This document shows, in pieces, positions 37,272-49,259 of a stretch of 64,000 bases of DNA. The position numbers were made by a program, and so were the translations under genes. Location of the stretch: contig NC_134676.1 in assembly GCF_030463565.1 (NCBI RefSeq), positions 4,490,001 through 4,554,000 on the forward strand. The letters are read 5' to 3'. Positions within the stretch are counted from its first letter, which is position 1, and the number at the start of each line of letters is the position of its first letter. This stretch comes from Pelecanus crispus (lineage: Eukaryota > Chordata > Aves > Pelecaniformes > Pelecanidae). The notes beneath the pieces are model-generated. The model searched no databases. It was given only the letters and a program-made list of their open reading frames with translations, and had not been told where the DNA came from.

Positions 37272-38519
37272 AAGCTTTCCTTCTAATGCGAGCAACTTTG
37301 TCTGGTTTTCCCTTCAACCGCGTAACACGATGATTCAGAGATAAGCCTCGTGTGGTTGTTAAGTTGCCGTGATGGATTTTACAAAGGGGAAAAATCACGT
37401 CAAGTTTATGTAAGCTTGATAGCAGCTGCTCTTTGCAAATACATCTCAATTATGGGTAAAAAATACTAAGCCATAACTTCTATACTTATTTTAAAAACCT
37501 CTTTTTTTTTTTTTTCAGTGCCATAATTCTAAACATTAGCACTTCACTGAGGTTAGTATTTATTTATAGGTTGGATACCGTAAGGAGGTAGCCCGGGAAA
37601 TGCTGCTTGATGATGGTGGTTATTGGACGTGCCGGTTAGCGACCCCTCCTATTTATCTGTATTTAATTATAGAATTACTGCCATAACGCCCTAAGTTATG
37701 TCTGAGAACAAGAGGCAATTCCGTTTGTGAGACCATTACCTGCGAGCACTCACAACTTCTTAAAGAAGTAGTAATGACCTTTGGGGTGAAATCTTTTCAG
37801 CCCAATATCAACTTTCTCTGCATGCGTGGAGCTTGGTAAAAATCAACGTCAGCCTTTTTTATTACTTGTAGACACGCAGAAAAAGATGGTTTGAATGATT
37901 AAAAAAAGCTTTTTGCAAACTTTGGGGGCCCCTGGGTAACTAGAAATGGCTCCATTTTAAAATGTTAAACTGATGGTTTTTAGGAGGTTTGTAGTTATAC
38001 TAAATTAAAAATCTGGATGACAAATAAAGAAATTACGTTGGAATTCCTGAGCTTGCAAGTGTGCGTGCACATGTGCCAGTACTCTCGAATAGTGCCACTA
38101 ACTGCTGACATGCAAAAGTTAATCGCACACATAAGCGTTTGCAGAATCAGAGCCAACATTTGGAAATATTTTGAGCTTTCATATAAGAAAACGCTTCGGC
38201 ATATACTTAAACAATATTGATTTCACTGGAAGTAAAATATATGTTTTAGTCTCTTCCCTGAATTGAGACTATATTCCTTTTCGAGACTGAAATGACAACT
38301 GCTTTTGACCAGATGGCAAAACTCGGATAAATATGTTTGATTTTTGTTCTCTATTCTGTCTCCCTTATTCAATATTAGTGATTTTGGGGGTAAGTTAGTA
38401 ACAAAATACGCTACCGCTCTGACGATGGGGTGCTTTCTCTTGCTTCCAGCTGTTAAAAAGTAACGGAATTTAATAGCGGTGATTATTTTGATGCGTAATA
38501 CTACGTCATTGACTATACT

Positions 38520-39040
38520 CGAGCAAGTTTTCGGACAGGAAGGCTGAAGACAAGCAGCAGCTGAGGTGCGGGTTTCCTCGTGGCCAACTTGCGTGGCGGC
38601 CGAGCGCCTACCGAGCGTGCAGTCCCGACGCTCGACTCGCTGCCGACGTACCCGATCCTCTCGCGCTTGCTGGCGAGCGGATCTCAACCCGGCGCCGAAG
38701 CACGGCGAGATCCTACCGATAAACTGCGAATAATTTACCCAGACCGTATCCGAAGGCTGTGGCAGGGCGAGGAATCGCGATGGGGTCTCGCCAGTCCACC
38801 GCATTAAGCACGAGGTTATCGTTGCTATCGCGGCGAATGAGTCTAATAACCGTCAGAGCGCAGTGATTATGCAAATCATTGTACCCTGATTGAGTAATAA
38901 AAGCTATCAACCATCCGGAGTTACGGGGTTTGCATATTGTATGATTACTGAGAAATAAAATCGGAGTGGTTATGCAAATCACCCCCTTCAGCCAATCGGA
39001 CCGAAAGATGCAAGGAAAAAAACCACGGATATTTATGCAT
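38520..39040. promoter_or_regulatory. CpG-rich element with octamer cluster and CCAAT box
   Basis: CpG density rises sharply over 38570-38830 in otherwise AT-rich DNA. It is followed by ATGCAAAT at 38869-38876, TTTGCATA at 38929-38936 (7/8 match to the inverse octamer), ATGCAAAT at 38972-38979, and GCCAATCGG at 38991-38999. On the minus strand the order CCAAT-box then ATTTGCAT resembles histone H2B-type promoters, but no histone or snRNA gene is visible beside it. Confidence 0.4.
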
Positions 39041-39521
39041 CGATAACTATACAGTATCCCTGAGCTCCAGTTATTATTATTTTTGTTATTTGACTGCAGA
39101 AGTACCCAGAGGCCCCGATCAATCCGATATAAAATATAATTGTTTTCTTTTGCCTTCTGCTAAGAATCTTGACTTCTGCAGTCATTACGTTTTGGATAAA
39201 CAACAACTGGGATCTGAGCCGATTTCCTGTAAGAAGGAAAACGTAAATCACCGCGTATTGAAGAAATACAGGGGGAAAAACCCAGGTATTGTCCATAAAA
39301 TTAAATGTAAAAAAAACCCCGTATTTTTGCAAATGAAGTATTTTTGGGGTTTTTTTTTTTTGGTTAGTTACATTTTTGACTAATTCTACCAATGTTAGGT
39401 TGTCAATATGTGATGCCCGTGGGGGCAACCTTGCAGCCCCACGCTGGGATGATGCTTCCCTGCCAGCTCCCGCTGCTTGGAAGCTGCGGCGTTAAAGTTG
39501 TTGATGGAGGAGGGTGAGGAT

Positions 39522-39935
39522 CATAGAATCATCGAATTGTTTGGGTTGGAAAAGACCTTTAAGATCATCCAGTCCAACCATTAACCTACACTACCAAGGC
39601 CACCAATAAACCAATTCAGGGGAGAGCAGCGATTTCATGTTTCCTGGCTTGGTGGCTGGATTATTTTTTAATGAAAGTAAAACCAGGAATCGCTAAGGTT
39701 GGAAAGGAGCTCTAAGATCATCAGTCCAACCATCAACCCAACACCCCCATGCCCACTAAACCATGTCCCCAAGTGCCACCTCTGCCCGTTTTTTGAACCC
39801 CTCCAGGGATGGGGACTCCCCCACCTCTCTGGGCAGCCTGTTCCAATGCTTGACCACTCTTTCCATGAAGAAATTTTTCCTAATATCCAATCTAACCCTC
39901 CCCTGGCGCAGCTTGAGCCCATTTCCTCTCGTCCT
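39522..39935 (-). mobile_element. CR1 LINE, composite double-tailed copy
   Basis: It has the same structure as at 34209: an outer CR1 terminus, the TTTCCTGGCTTGGTGGCTGG spacer, and an inner CR1 terminus running into CR1 3' sequence. It stops at about 39935, at the edge of the IER3IP1 CpG island. Confidence 0.9.
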
Positions 39936-40140
39936 TCAGGAAGGATGCACCTCCTCCTGCGCTGAGAGAAAGGCCCCCAGGCCAAGCAGCCGGCGGAGCG
40001 TTCCGCGGGTAGACGCGGGCCCTCCGCGTGCGCCGTGGGGTGCGTGGGCAGGCGTGGCCCCCGCCTCTGGGAGCGAGCAACGCGGGGGCGGGGGGGAGGC
40101 GGGCAGCGGGACCCAGCGGCTGCGCGGAGGGGCGGCGGAG

Positions 40141-40328
40141 GCCACGCCCCCTCCGCAAACCACGCCCATACCAGCAAGCTCCGCCCCTCCGTAAACCGCA
40201 CCCCTGTCAGCAACCCAGTCCCCGCCGCAAAAGCCACGCCCCCCTCCGCAAAGCCCCGCCCCCTCCGCAAAGCCCCGCCCCCCTCCGCAAAGCCCCGCCC
40301 CCCCTCCGCAAAGCCCCGCCCCGCCACG
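40141..40328. repeat. GC-box minisatellite
   Basis: Units of 19-21 nt of the form AAAGCCCCGCCCCCTCCGC repeat at least four times in 40231-40328. More degenerate units (TCCGCAAACCACGCCC and similar) lie upstream. Unit length varies by the number of C. It ends about 30 bp before the IER3IP1 ATG. Confidence 0.85.
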
Positions 40329-40359
40329 TCCCCGGCGGGCGCGGGTGCCGCCCCCGGCC

Positions 40360-40450
40360 ATGGCGCTCACGCTGTACGCGCTGCTGCAGGCCGCGCTCCT
40401 GCTCGTCAACGCCGTGGCCGTGCTGCACGAAGAGCGCTTCCTCCGGCACG
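40360..40450 (+). CDS. IER3IP1: IER3IP1 exon 1
   Basis: ATG to the donor CACG|GTGAGG. It encodes the first membrane segment and VLHEERFLRH. Confidence 0.95.
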
Positions 40451-43297
40451 GTGAGGCGGTGCGGCGGCCCGGCCGCGGACAGCGGCGCCGGGGGAGCGGG
40501 CCCGGCGCGGCCCGGCCCACCACAGCCCACAAACCGCGGCCCGGCGGGGCCTCCTGAAGGGAGGAGCCCGGTGGCGGCACCCGGCGGAGGCCGCCCGGCT
40601 CTCGGCGGGCCCGGGGGTGCCGGTAGCGGGCTCCGGGCCGGCCCTGAGGCCCCTCCCGAGCCGGCGGGTTTGGTGGGGCCCGGTGCTGCGGCGGGAGGGA
40701 TGGCGGGGGGTGCTCGGTCCTGACGCCGACATTTCTGATGATCTGGGTGACTCCGCTCCTGCCTCCGCTTTGTCTCTCTCCCTCTTCTCCCCCCGCCCCT
40801 TTAATTTTCTTTTTTCCCTCTGCATTTCTACTCTTTTGTCTTCATTTGTGCCACCCGTCGGGATGTTGCGATAGCGTTCTTCCGCCTTGTCGTGGCTTTT
40901 TTTTGATGAGGTAGCGCTTCTCTGCCTTCGCACCCTGGCGTTCCTGCGGTTACGGAGGAAAGATTTCCCCAAGGTTGGGTCTCCTCGTCCTTTAAAAGAA
41001 AACAAAATCCCACAAGCTGCCGACACAAAGATCTGCAAAGCCCCAGAAAAAAAATTACTGACTATCCAAGATTTCCCGATTTCCTGATCCAGGGAGTCCT
41101 GGCTTCTCGAGTCAGGCTGAGCTTGGGTTTTTTTGGCAGGAGCGCAGATCGTTATCCCTTCCTCCTGCTCCTCGGTGGGGTTCACTCGCTTTGGGGTTGG
41201 GGTTTTCTTTTTGCTTTCCTGATGAGCAGCAGCTGGAGGGAGATGTCAGGACGGGTCAAGCCACTGGTCAGGCCCAGGTGACTCGGGAGACTTGGGAATA
41301 ACTTGGGAATAACTCCAGGCTCGTCCGAGCGGGAAGCAGCAGCTGGCAAGGCCGGTGAGGGGGAGGACTCGCCTACTGTCCCCAGCCCGGTGCCAGCGGA
41401 GTGAGAGTGACAAGGAAGGGGGAAAAAAAGAAAAATCACTCAAAAGTTGTCTCTGGAGCAAAGAAACCGGCAGGTTGCACAGTGCAGCTTCCAATATTTA
41501 GAGCCGCTCCCTTCTCTGCTCCGTTCATCCCCAAACGGGTCCGGGCTGTGACTGGGAGGACTCAAAAATCCCTGCTCCCGTCACTGGGACCACGGCATCG
41601 GCCTCCCCGCAGTGGGTAGGGGAGGGTTTGTCCCCGAAGTGCTTTGTAAACTTTCAGTACTTCTGTCGCCCTCTGAAAAATTCCCAAGTCTTTTTTTTTT
41701 TTTTTTTTTTAATAGTGGTTACAAAAATCATCATCCCGGTTTGGAATCTGTGCTGACCGTTTTCTGCCGTGCAGCTCGTTTCTCGGTGCTAAAGCATCGC
41801 TTTGTACCCAACAATTATTTCCTATTTTATCTTCTGGTAGAGGACTGCGAACAGATGTAGTTTGCTTGGTTTTATTCTGGTGGGTGGTTTGTGGTTTGGT
41901 GTTTTTTTTTTTTTTAAGTCCAAATAAACTCATATTTTTCTCTGGCATGCAGGGAATAGTAGCATATTAAAAAGGTAAGGGTTTCCTTTACAGAAACACT
42001 GATCTGTCATTACTGTTGCGTCTGTTAAAAGGTTTAACACTTTTCAGTATATTGTTTTAAAATCGCCTCTTGAAATAAAGCAAACTGGTTCGTAGTTCGG
42101 TTTTCTAATGTTAGGATAAACTTAAGGCTATTCAAGGTAGATGGCTCGTTAGTCTTGCTGGTAGCATTTGTTGCGTGGATTTGGGTTTCTCTTCTAACAC
42201 GTTTTTATGTGACGCAGTTGGCTGGGGAAGCGATCAAGGGATTGGAGGGTTTGGAGAGGAACCAGGAATTAAAGCGCAGCTAACGAACCTTATTCGATCT
42301 ATACGAACCGTTATGAGAGGTAAGGTGACGATCTTTTGTTTAAATGTTCCTGTCTGTAAAGTTTCGCTTCTGTGCTTTAACGAAATCATCTCAGCATTTT
42401 GACTCTTCTTTTACCAAACAGCTGCTGTTTCTGCTCGCCATTTCCCATCTGTCCTTCCTTGGGGTTCTTTCCTTCGCCCGTGGACTCTGTGTAGGAGGGC
42501 GCAGGTCCTGGCTAAGGCGCCCTAATTTTGATAAAAGCATAAAACATTCCCCGACTCCGGCTTGCGGTGCCGCCGCTGCGTCTTGTCTGTCTTTCCTTGG
42601 AGTTTGGGAGCTGGGGGAAAGCTTGGTGATCAGTGGGAGCGTGCAGTTAGCTTCACCTTGGCTAAATGCAGTTTTATGTGAAGTATCTGGGGCGGGAAAT
42701 GTAATTCCTGTGATTCTTAAAGGTAAGCTGGGCTTACGTGCCTCAAAGGATGGGGAAAAAAAATAAGACTTTAATTTGGAAGTTACTGATAGTTTTCCTT
42801 ACTATAAAGGACACCAAAAATTCCTTTTGTAGGCGATGGTAAAGGGGAAGTAACAAATCTTACCCGTCTTGCCCACCACAGAGTGAAAACTGATGCATTT
42901 CTTCCAAATCACAGCAAAGCCACAGATAGAAACTGACTTTGAGATGGTTTTGTTTCATTTGGAGAAAGGATTGTTTGGGCCAAAGTTAGAACATGATGGG
43001 CCACCTAAAAATATTTACTCTGTTGCTTCCTAATTTTTATTATCCTAGGCTTTGATCCTGTCTCCTTTTGCTAATCGCCGATTTTTGCATTAAGAAAATT
43101 CAGCGTTTTTTTAAAATGTTGATTGATTTTGCTCCTTAAAAGGGGGTCTCCCAAGGGAATAAGAAGTTCTGTCACTTCGTGATGTGCAGAAGAAAATTTT
43201 CACAATTGCTCTTCTTTTTTTTTTGGTTTTTTTCCCTACAGTGCCATTAATAGGAGTGAACTCAGTTACAATCATTCTCCTCCTGTTGTTTGGTTGA
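40360..43297 (+). CDS. IER3IP1: IER3IP1, immediate early response 3-interacting protein 1 (complete, 3 exons)
   Basis: Exons 40360-40450, 42218-42319 and 43242-43297 join in phase to an 82-residue protein, the same length as the human protein. It begins MALTLYALLQAALLLVNAVA and ends VNSVTIILLLLFG. It is a small ER membrane protein, homologous to yeast Yos1, which works with Yip1/Yif1-type proteins in ER-to-Golgi transport. In humans its loss causes microcephaly, epilepsy and early diabetes. Visible parts are a hydrophobic N-terminal segment (about residues 2-22), a conserved Gly-rich hydrophilic middle (GWGSDQGIGGFGEEPGIK) and a C-terminal hydrophobic segment (about 63-82). The ATG follows a GC-rich leader (CGGCCATGG, a strong start context). 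An AATAAA is at 43415. Confidence 0.96.
42218..42319 (+). CDS. IER3IP1: IER3IP1 exon 2
   Basis: The acceptor is GTGACGCAG|TTGGC and the donor AGAG|GTAAGG. It encodes the conserved GWGSDQGIGGFGEEPGIKAQ loop and LTNLIRSIRTVMR. Confidence 0.95.
43242..43297 (+). CDS. IER3IP1: IER3IP1 exon 3
   Basis: The acceptor is TTTCCCTACAG|TGCC. It encodes VPLIGVNSVTIILLLLFG and TGA. Confidence 0.95.
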
Positions 43298-43414
43298 AGA
43301 TAACTGTTGCGAAATCTTTTGGACATCCAAAGAAGCAGATTGCTGACCATCGCTGCTCTGAGTTTTCTGGGATCCAGCACGATTTACCTGTCAATTTGAC
43401 ATTCAACTTAAAAT

Positions 43415-43420
43415 AATAAA
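43415..43420 (+). promoter_or_regulatory. IER3IP1: IER3IP1 polyadenylation signal
   Basis: AATAAA 118 nt after the stop codon. Confidence 0.7.
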
Positions 43421-45872
43421 GACATTATTTCTATTTATCCTATTTCCTAATGGTCACTTGCAGTTTCATTAACCGAGATAATGGGATCAATGCAACAACG
43501 CTGCAAATATATTGGACTGTGACAAGTTCTGTTGCTGCCTGTGCATAGCGTTGACTGTTAGAGTGTGCGTTGTAACTCGTCACGACGCTTGTCGATAGGA
43601 TGCGGTTTTTAAATGTCTCGTTACTCAGGGATGAATTTCCTTCAGTACACTTCCCAATTTTTAAGTTAAGAAAAACAACGACGTCTCTTTATTTCAATTC
43701 CTACCGCAGTACTATTTAAGAGAATACGAATTAGGCTCTACAAACATGTTACAAGTTATTGAAGTACAGTTGTGATATTGAGGGAGACAAAAAACAGCTG
43801 GGTAAAGTCCTGATTCAGTTCTCATCGGAAGTTGAATGTTCCTGGTTTGATCGGGAACGGGATTTTTCTCTTGATGTCTGGTAGTCTTTTAAAATCAATA
43901 ATGTTCCATGCTGATGGTGAAGTACGTTGAAAATAGGTGCAATTGCTATGCAAAATCTAAAAAAAGCTGTACCTAAAGCTGGGCGACTCTGTGTTCATTT
44001 AGACTAGCAGGTGATACTAGTGATTAGCATTTGTTACTGTTGCATCAAGGATTGTTATGCTTTTAAAAATGTGTGTTAAACTTCTGCGTGGTGATTAGTG
44101 TGTTGGAAGCAGGGAACCGTTTGTATTCTGAGCTGCTTGGGAAACGTGCCCTCTGCAAATGCAATTCTTTGTTAAAAAAACAGCAAATTTGCAGCCTCTT
44201 CTGTTACTGCGGCTTCTTCCCCCGCCCTCCATCTTCCTCTGTGAGATCAACAGCTTACTGAAATTGGAACGATGGGTGTGATCTTGCAGTTCTGTCACAG
44301 AGAATCTCGATGGTTGCTTTGGTACGGATCTTGTCTCAATTAAGACTGCTTAGGTCCGATGTTACACGGCAAGCCTGAACCGAAAAAGGCTGATTCTCGT
44401 GTACTTTTTTTCAGAAAAGTTGGAAGTCTTACATCTGCCAAAGTGTTTTTAGCTTGTCTTTAAAGTGGGGAAGGCCAAAGGAAACCTGGCAGTTTCATTA
44501 TGACAGAACAGCTTAGTTGATCATCTCTTCTTCTGACGTCTTGATGACTAAAGCGTACGCTGTTGTACACAAAGATAAATCTGTAAAACGTGTGAATGAA
44601 TTTCACGATCTTCAATTGCGGTGTTTTGCAGAGTAGAGTATATCCAGGAGGAGAGCTTTATGTTGTTCCCCCTTTTTTTTTTTTTTTTTTAGTGAAAACT
44701 TGTAAATAAATTCTGAATTTCTAAGCTAAGCGCTTTCTTTCATAACTCGCTCTGTATCTGTGCACAGTGGGAGTATCTCAGAACTCAGCTTCGTCCTGTT
44801 CCAGATACCAGCGTTACCGTTCTTACACGAAATACTCTTTTTCTCATCCCTGTGGCACTTGCGTCATCTCTCTGCTGTCAAGCTGTATTTTGGTTTATGT
44901 AGCAAACCTGATGAGCCATGGTAACGCTGGCCTGAGGCAGAATAGGATCGTGCTAGTCTTTAAATTCTAAAGTAGGTAGACCTATTGTAAAGTATTCCTT
45001 ATAATCTTCATGTAATTCAGAGGTGTGGAGGGTACAGTGTGGATCAGTTGTTTTCATGTATCTGTCTTTCAAGGAAACCAGACGGTATGCACGTGGAACA
45101 GATAAAACACGGAAGGTGTGCAGGCCTTTTTGTATTTTTTGTAAAATTTTTGCCAAAAAAAGCAGTGGTAGATGTTTCCATTGCTGATGCATTGGATTGG
45201 AGTACTGAACGATTTGAAGCACAGCTTGAGTATAATTTCCTTTTTGTCTTTATTGACTGGTAAAACACTAGTTCTTATTAAAATAAAAGCCAGTACTAAA
45301 GATTACAAGTAAAAAAACAGGTAAAAAGCGATTTCCCCTCTCTTCCTGTCCTTTCAGGAAGGCTGAAGTTTCAATGCATGGCTTACAGCACGCGGGCAGA
45401 TCATTTCAAAATTAATTAGGCATATGCAGTAAAAAGGAGCAGCGGTTCTGTGCAGCAGGAATCCTGGTTTTGAGGCAAAACTGGGACATGTTTTACCCGG
45501 CAGATGCAAAATAGTGATTCAAAGTGGGGCAGAGGCTGAAGATCGGGTCTCCCAGGTAATGCGCAGGGATGAGGGCGAAAGGGTGAACAGCAAACAGGCA
45601 GAGAGGGAAGGAGCGTAGAGAGAAACAGCAAGGGAGTAGCTACACTGCCGCCGTCTCCTCGCGTGGCTTTGAGCAGTTCTGAAATGTGTCTGCTGTGACC
45701 AAGTTTAAACAAAGTGAAGCCCCTCAAACCGGGCAGGGGCTCGGGTTCCTCAATAACAGGGAACATGCAAAAAAGCTTCCACGTGCAAAGTAGCCTGTGA
45801 TGCAGTAGTCACTTCAAACCATGAACAGCATTGTCACTTGTACCCGGCACAGAAATGACAATAATCAGAACG

Positions 45873-46123
45873 TGGGACATGGTTTAGTGGGCATGGGGGT
45901 GGTGTGTTGATGGTTGGACTGATGATCTTGGAGGTCCTTTCCAACCTTAATGATTCCTAGTTTTACTTTCATTAAAAAATAATCCAGCCACCAAGCCAGG
46001 AAACATGAAATTAATTATTACTCTCCCCTTAACTGGTTTAGTGGTGGACTTGGCAGCATTAGGTTAATGGTTGGACTGGATGATCTTAAAGGTCTTTTCC
46101 AACCCGAATGATCCTATGACTCT
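45873..46123 (+). mobile_element. CR1 LINE, composite double-tailed copy
   Basis: Sense orientation: GGGACATGGTTTAGTGGGCA, a first CR1 end (CCAACCTTAATGATTCC), the spacer (complement of TTTCCTGGCTTGGTGGCTGG), then a second CR1 end from GTGGACTTGGCAGC to about 46123. Confidence 0.9.
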
Positions 46124-46278
46124 CTTTTACAGATCAGGATGACAATTAAGACTTTAGAATAATTGGCCAATTTCTAGTAAGGATTTGTAAACAGAAGATG
46201 CTTTCACAGCAGTAAATTGCAGTGGTGGTACCAGTTGTGGCTGGCTGTATGGTGAAAATGAAGCTTGTGGGACACTTG

Positions 46279-46386
46279 GAATCGTAGAATCGTTTAGGTC
46301 GGAAAAGACCTTTAAGACTATCGAGTCCAACCGTTAACCTAACGCTGCCAATTCCACCACTAAACCATGTCCCCAGGTGCCACATC
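46279..46386 (-). mobile_element. CR1 LINE 3' end fragment (single tail)
   Basis: GAATCGTAGAATCGTTTAGG to CCATGTCCCCAGGTGCCACA, a conventional single CR1 terminus without the spacer. Confidence 0.88.
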
Positions 46387-46448
46387 ACAGAGTCTTTAGT
46401 GCAAATACAGATGGGAATAAGGGATCCGTTCTTTATACCTGTACTGTT

Positions 46449-46490
46449 AAAGGTTTTGTTTTGAAGGGCAAAGGTTTTGTTTTGAAGGGC
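46449..46490. repeat. 21-nt perfect tandem duplication
   Basis: Two identical copies of AAAGGTTTTGTTTTGAAGGG plus C. A multiple of three, but in a chance ORF. Confidence 0.85.
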
Positions 46491-46678
46491 ACGGGGACAG
46501 GCAAAGGGAAAAGCAAGAAGGTAACGGGTTTGAACACAAATAAAGGAATCTCACACTCACTCTAATTATGTTTGACATCTCCCCTTAGGGTTGCAATGTT
46601 ATGAATTTAGAATTGTACTGTCTTATATACCTTGGATTTTTTGATGTACCATCACAATCTACAGCTGTGAATGTATAT

Positions 46679-46981
46679 AGAATCGTTTAGGTTGGAAAAG
46701 ACCTTTAAGATCATCCAGTCCAGCCATTAACCTAACGCTGCCAAGTTCACCACTAAACCAGTTAAGGGGAGAGTAGCATTTTCATGTTTCCTGGCTTGGT
46801 GGCTGGATTATTTTTTTAATGAAAGTAAAACTAGGAATCACTAAGGTTGGAAAGGCCCTCTAAGATCATCAGTCCAACCATCAACCCAACACCCCCATGC
46901 CCACTAAACCATGTCCCCCAGTGCCACCTCTGCCCGTTTTTTGAACACCTGCAGGGATGGGGACTCCACCCCCTCTCTGGG
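46679..46981 (-). mobile_element. CR1 LINE, composite double-tailed copy
   Basis: An outer CR1 terminus, the TTTCCTGGCTTGGTGGCTGG spacer, an inner CR1 terminus, then CR1 sequence to about 46981. Confidence 0.9.
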
Positions 46982-47084
46982 ATAAGTATATCATACTTAA
47001 TTCATTGACGTGCCCTTATTTCTCACGAAATCCTAACTGCAATAGCTTAAAATGCAATTGCACCCGACCATGTTTTCTGCGTGC

Positions 47085-48360
47085 TGCCTGTCCTGCAGAC
47101 GAGCACCGCACGCTCCGCTGCCCTCGCAGGCAGAGCGCCGGCTCCACAGCCTGGGGCTTGCTGCTCTCCCAGGCGACACAGGGCCCTTACAACGACGCGT
47201 TTCCACCGAGCAGCTGCAGGACGCCGGCCTTCCAAACCTCCCCAGGCACCCGGCTGGGCCGCTGCAGCCGGGAAGCGCTCCGGGGCCGCATCCCCCGGCA
47301 GCCCGGCCCCGCTGGGGGCATGGGGCGGCTCTTTGCCGCCTCCTTCACCCCCTCAGCCCGCGGCTCGGGGCTCAGGGCCGGCCCAGAGAGGCTCCCGCCG
47401 CGCCCGGGGCCGCCGCCGCTTCCCGCCCTCCGCGCTGAGGCGGCCCTGAGGGCCGACGCGGGCTGCCCGCCGCGCTGCCTGCCGCCGCCTTGCCGCAGCG
47501 GCCAGCCGGGGACACCGGGCCCCTGAGGGCTGAGCGCTGCCGCCGTTCCACGCCGGGCCGCGGCTCTGGTTGCCGTGCCGGGAGCAAGGCGGGTACCGGC
47601 GCTCGGTCGGGCAGCCCCGGCTCAGGCAGGGCCCCGCGGGGCGGAGCGGCGGCGGGTGGCAGCGGGGCGGCTGGAGGCAGGTTAGTGCCGGGGAGGCAGC
47701 GGGGGGGGGCTGCCGCCAAGCTGCGCTCCCCTCTTATCCGAGTGGGCCCGCCCGCCTTCCATCAGGGCGAACGGGCGGGCGGAACCATCTGCGTGAGGGA
47801 AAGGGGAGCCCGCCGAGCTCGGGGACTCCCCCTCCGGAGAATGGGCCAGCCCAGCGGCCCATTGTAAACTGGCGGAGAGAGGCGGTGCCATCTCCTTGGC
47901 TGGGGTGAGGCGGGGGAGCTGGACCTGTATGCCCTTTCCAGTATGGCGAAGGGAGGGGAAGGCATCCTCGACGGCGTTGTGGGGCGGGGGAGCGGCCCCG
48001 GGGCTCCCCAGCGAGCAGGGAGGCACTCGGAGCCCCCGGCTGCTCAGGGGGCAGTGGCGGGCCCACAGTGGGAGGCCGTGTGGGCTCTGTGTAGGGCTGG
48101 CTGGGTGGCCCTGGAGCCCCGCTCCCCTCAGGGCAGCCGGCCCCGGCCCGGGGCTCACCGGTGGCTTCGGGGGCTCCGTTCGCTGCCTGCCTTGTGCCGT
48201 TGTCCCAGGGAAAGGCCTGGGCTTTGCTGGCAGCACTGCGTAGGCCCTGCGGTGGGGCCTGGGGGAGAGGAGGAAGGGGAGCTGGGGGGGTCCGGCCCTC
48301 TGCCATGGAGAGCGGCCCCAACGCACCTGGGCCATTGCAGACCTTCCCCTGAGGGGACGA
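47085..48360 (+). promoter_or_regulatory. HDHD2: CpG island, probable HDHD2 promoter and 5'UTR exon
   Basis: A long GC/CpG-rich block between intergenic DNA and the first HDHD2 coding exon. A good donor GGAGGCAG|GTTAGT at 47680|47681 could end a non-coding first exon that splices to the acceptor at 50373. Many long ORFs here are a consequence of high GC. Exact transcription starts cannot be placed by eye. Confidence 0.6.
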
Positions 48361-49237
48361 GGCCTCTTTGGCGTAGGTTGTGAGCACCTTGTTGCGTCCA
48401 TATGCAGCACGTAGGCCCCTTAGGCTGCTGCAGACCAGGTGGGCGTTGAGCTGGATGGTCCCTCGTGTCCTGACCAGCCTGAATTACCGTACGGCCTCAT
48501 CCCGTGGCTGTAGCTGTAACCCAGCACGACGGTGAGCTTCCCCTAACGCGTTGGGCTGCGGTTATGAAAACTGAGGTGCTGGGGTTTTTCAGGACTTAGG
48601 CGGTGAGCTTTACGCTTCAAATCAGCTATGCTGAAAACTGCCTCTGCGAATAACTTCCATACCACCTGGATAAGTACACTATGAATAGGAGAACCAATGG
48701 AGATCTTGGGTAAAAGAGGAATAATAAAAAAAAAAAATCCCATTTCTGCTAACCTAGGATATTCTATCCTAGCTGCGCTATCCATGCAGGCATGGTGCAG
48801 TTGCTCTGCAGTGGTGTGTCTTTGGCTAGAGAATTTATATAATAGCACCTGCTTCATTCCTCTTTGTAATCTCTCTTGGAGCTCAAAATTCCCTGTGCTA
48901 GAGTTGAAGTGCCTGAGGGAAGAGAGTTTTTTTGTCATGGAGATAATGTGGAGTCATGCAAAGTCCGTTCTGCTCAGGCAGTTTGTCTGCGCTAAGTATT
49001 TGACTCAGAGAAGATGTCTTAGAAACCTGGTGCCCTCTTTTCCCATGCAATTGATGAAGCGCCCTTAGGAGTTCTGTTATCAGCTCTTTATCATAGACTT
49101 TTAACCTTGGCCTGTGTAGCAACAGACATACTATAAAATAAGCATTATATTTATTTTTTTCTTATTGCAGAGAACCAGCAAGAATAATGAAAGTGGAATC
49201 TCAAAAGTTTTCTGCGTATGTGTCTTGTACCCGAGAC

Positions 49238-49259
49238 ATCAAGATCATATGATCTTGAT
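49238..49259. repeat. 22-bp perfect palindrome
   Basis: ATCAAGATCATATGATCTTG followed by AT equals its own reverse complement. It lies between the CpG island and HDHD2 coding exon 1. Confidence 0.9.

Larger units (their letters stand above)
32562..39500. other. intergenic region before IER3IP1
   Basis: It contains CR1 copies (33400-33624, 34209-34920), the orphan exon candidates, a C/G-run-rich stretch near 35330-35350, the G24 run at 37248-37271 and the octamer/CpG element at 38520-39040. I see no other gene with support. Confidence 0.5.
39940..40760 (+). promoter_or_regulatory. IER3IP1: IER3IP1 CpG-island promoter
   Basis: It is very GC- and CpG-rich and spans the first exon. Many GC boxes (CCCCGCCCC, CCACGCCCC) lie at 40140-40330; there is no TATA box. 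The island begins right after the CR1 insertion. Confidence 0.8.
43421..47084. other. IER3IP1-HDHD2 intergenic region
   Basis: It contains three CR1 insertions (45873-46123, 46279-46386, 46679-46981) and a 21-nt perfect tandem duplication at 46449-46490. 43421-45872 shows no gene or repeat I can name. Confidence 0.6.

Noticed and set aside
39668-40723. Several 100-260-residue ORFs around the IER3IP1 island on both strands
   Set aside because: They are products of GC-rich, stop-poor sequence and of the GC-box repeat (Pro/Ala/Arg runs). The real coding exon is the 40360-40450 frame.
47047-48410. Many overlapping Pro/Gly/Ala-rich ORFs
   Set aside because: CpG island with few stop codons; no conserved protein seen in any frame.
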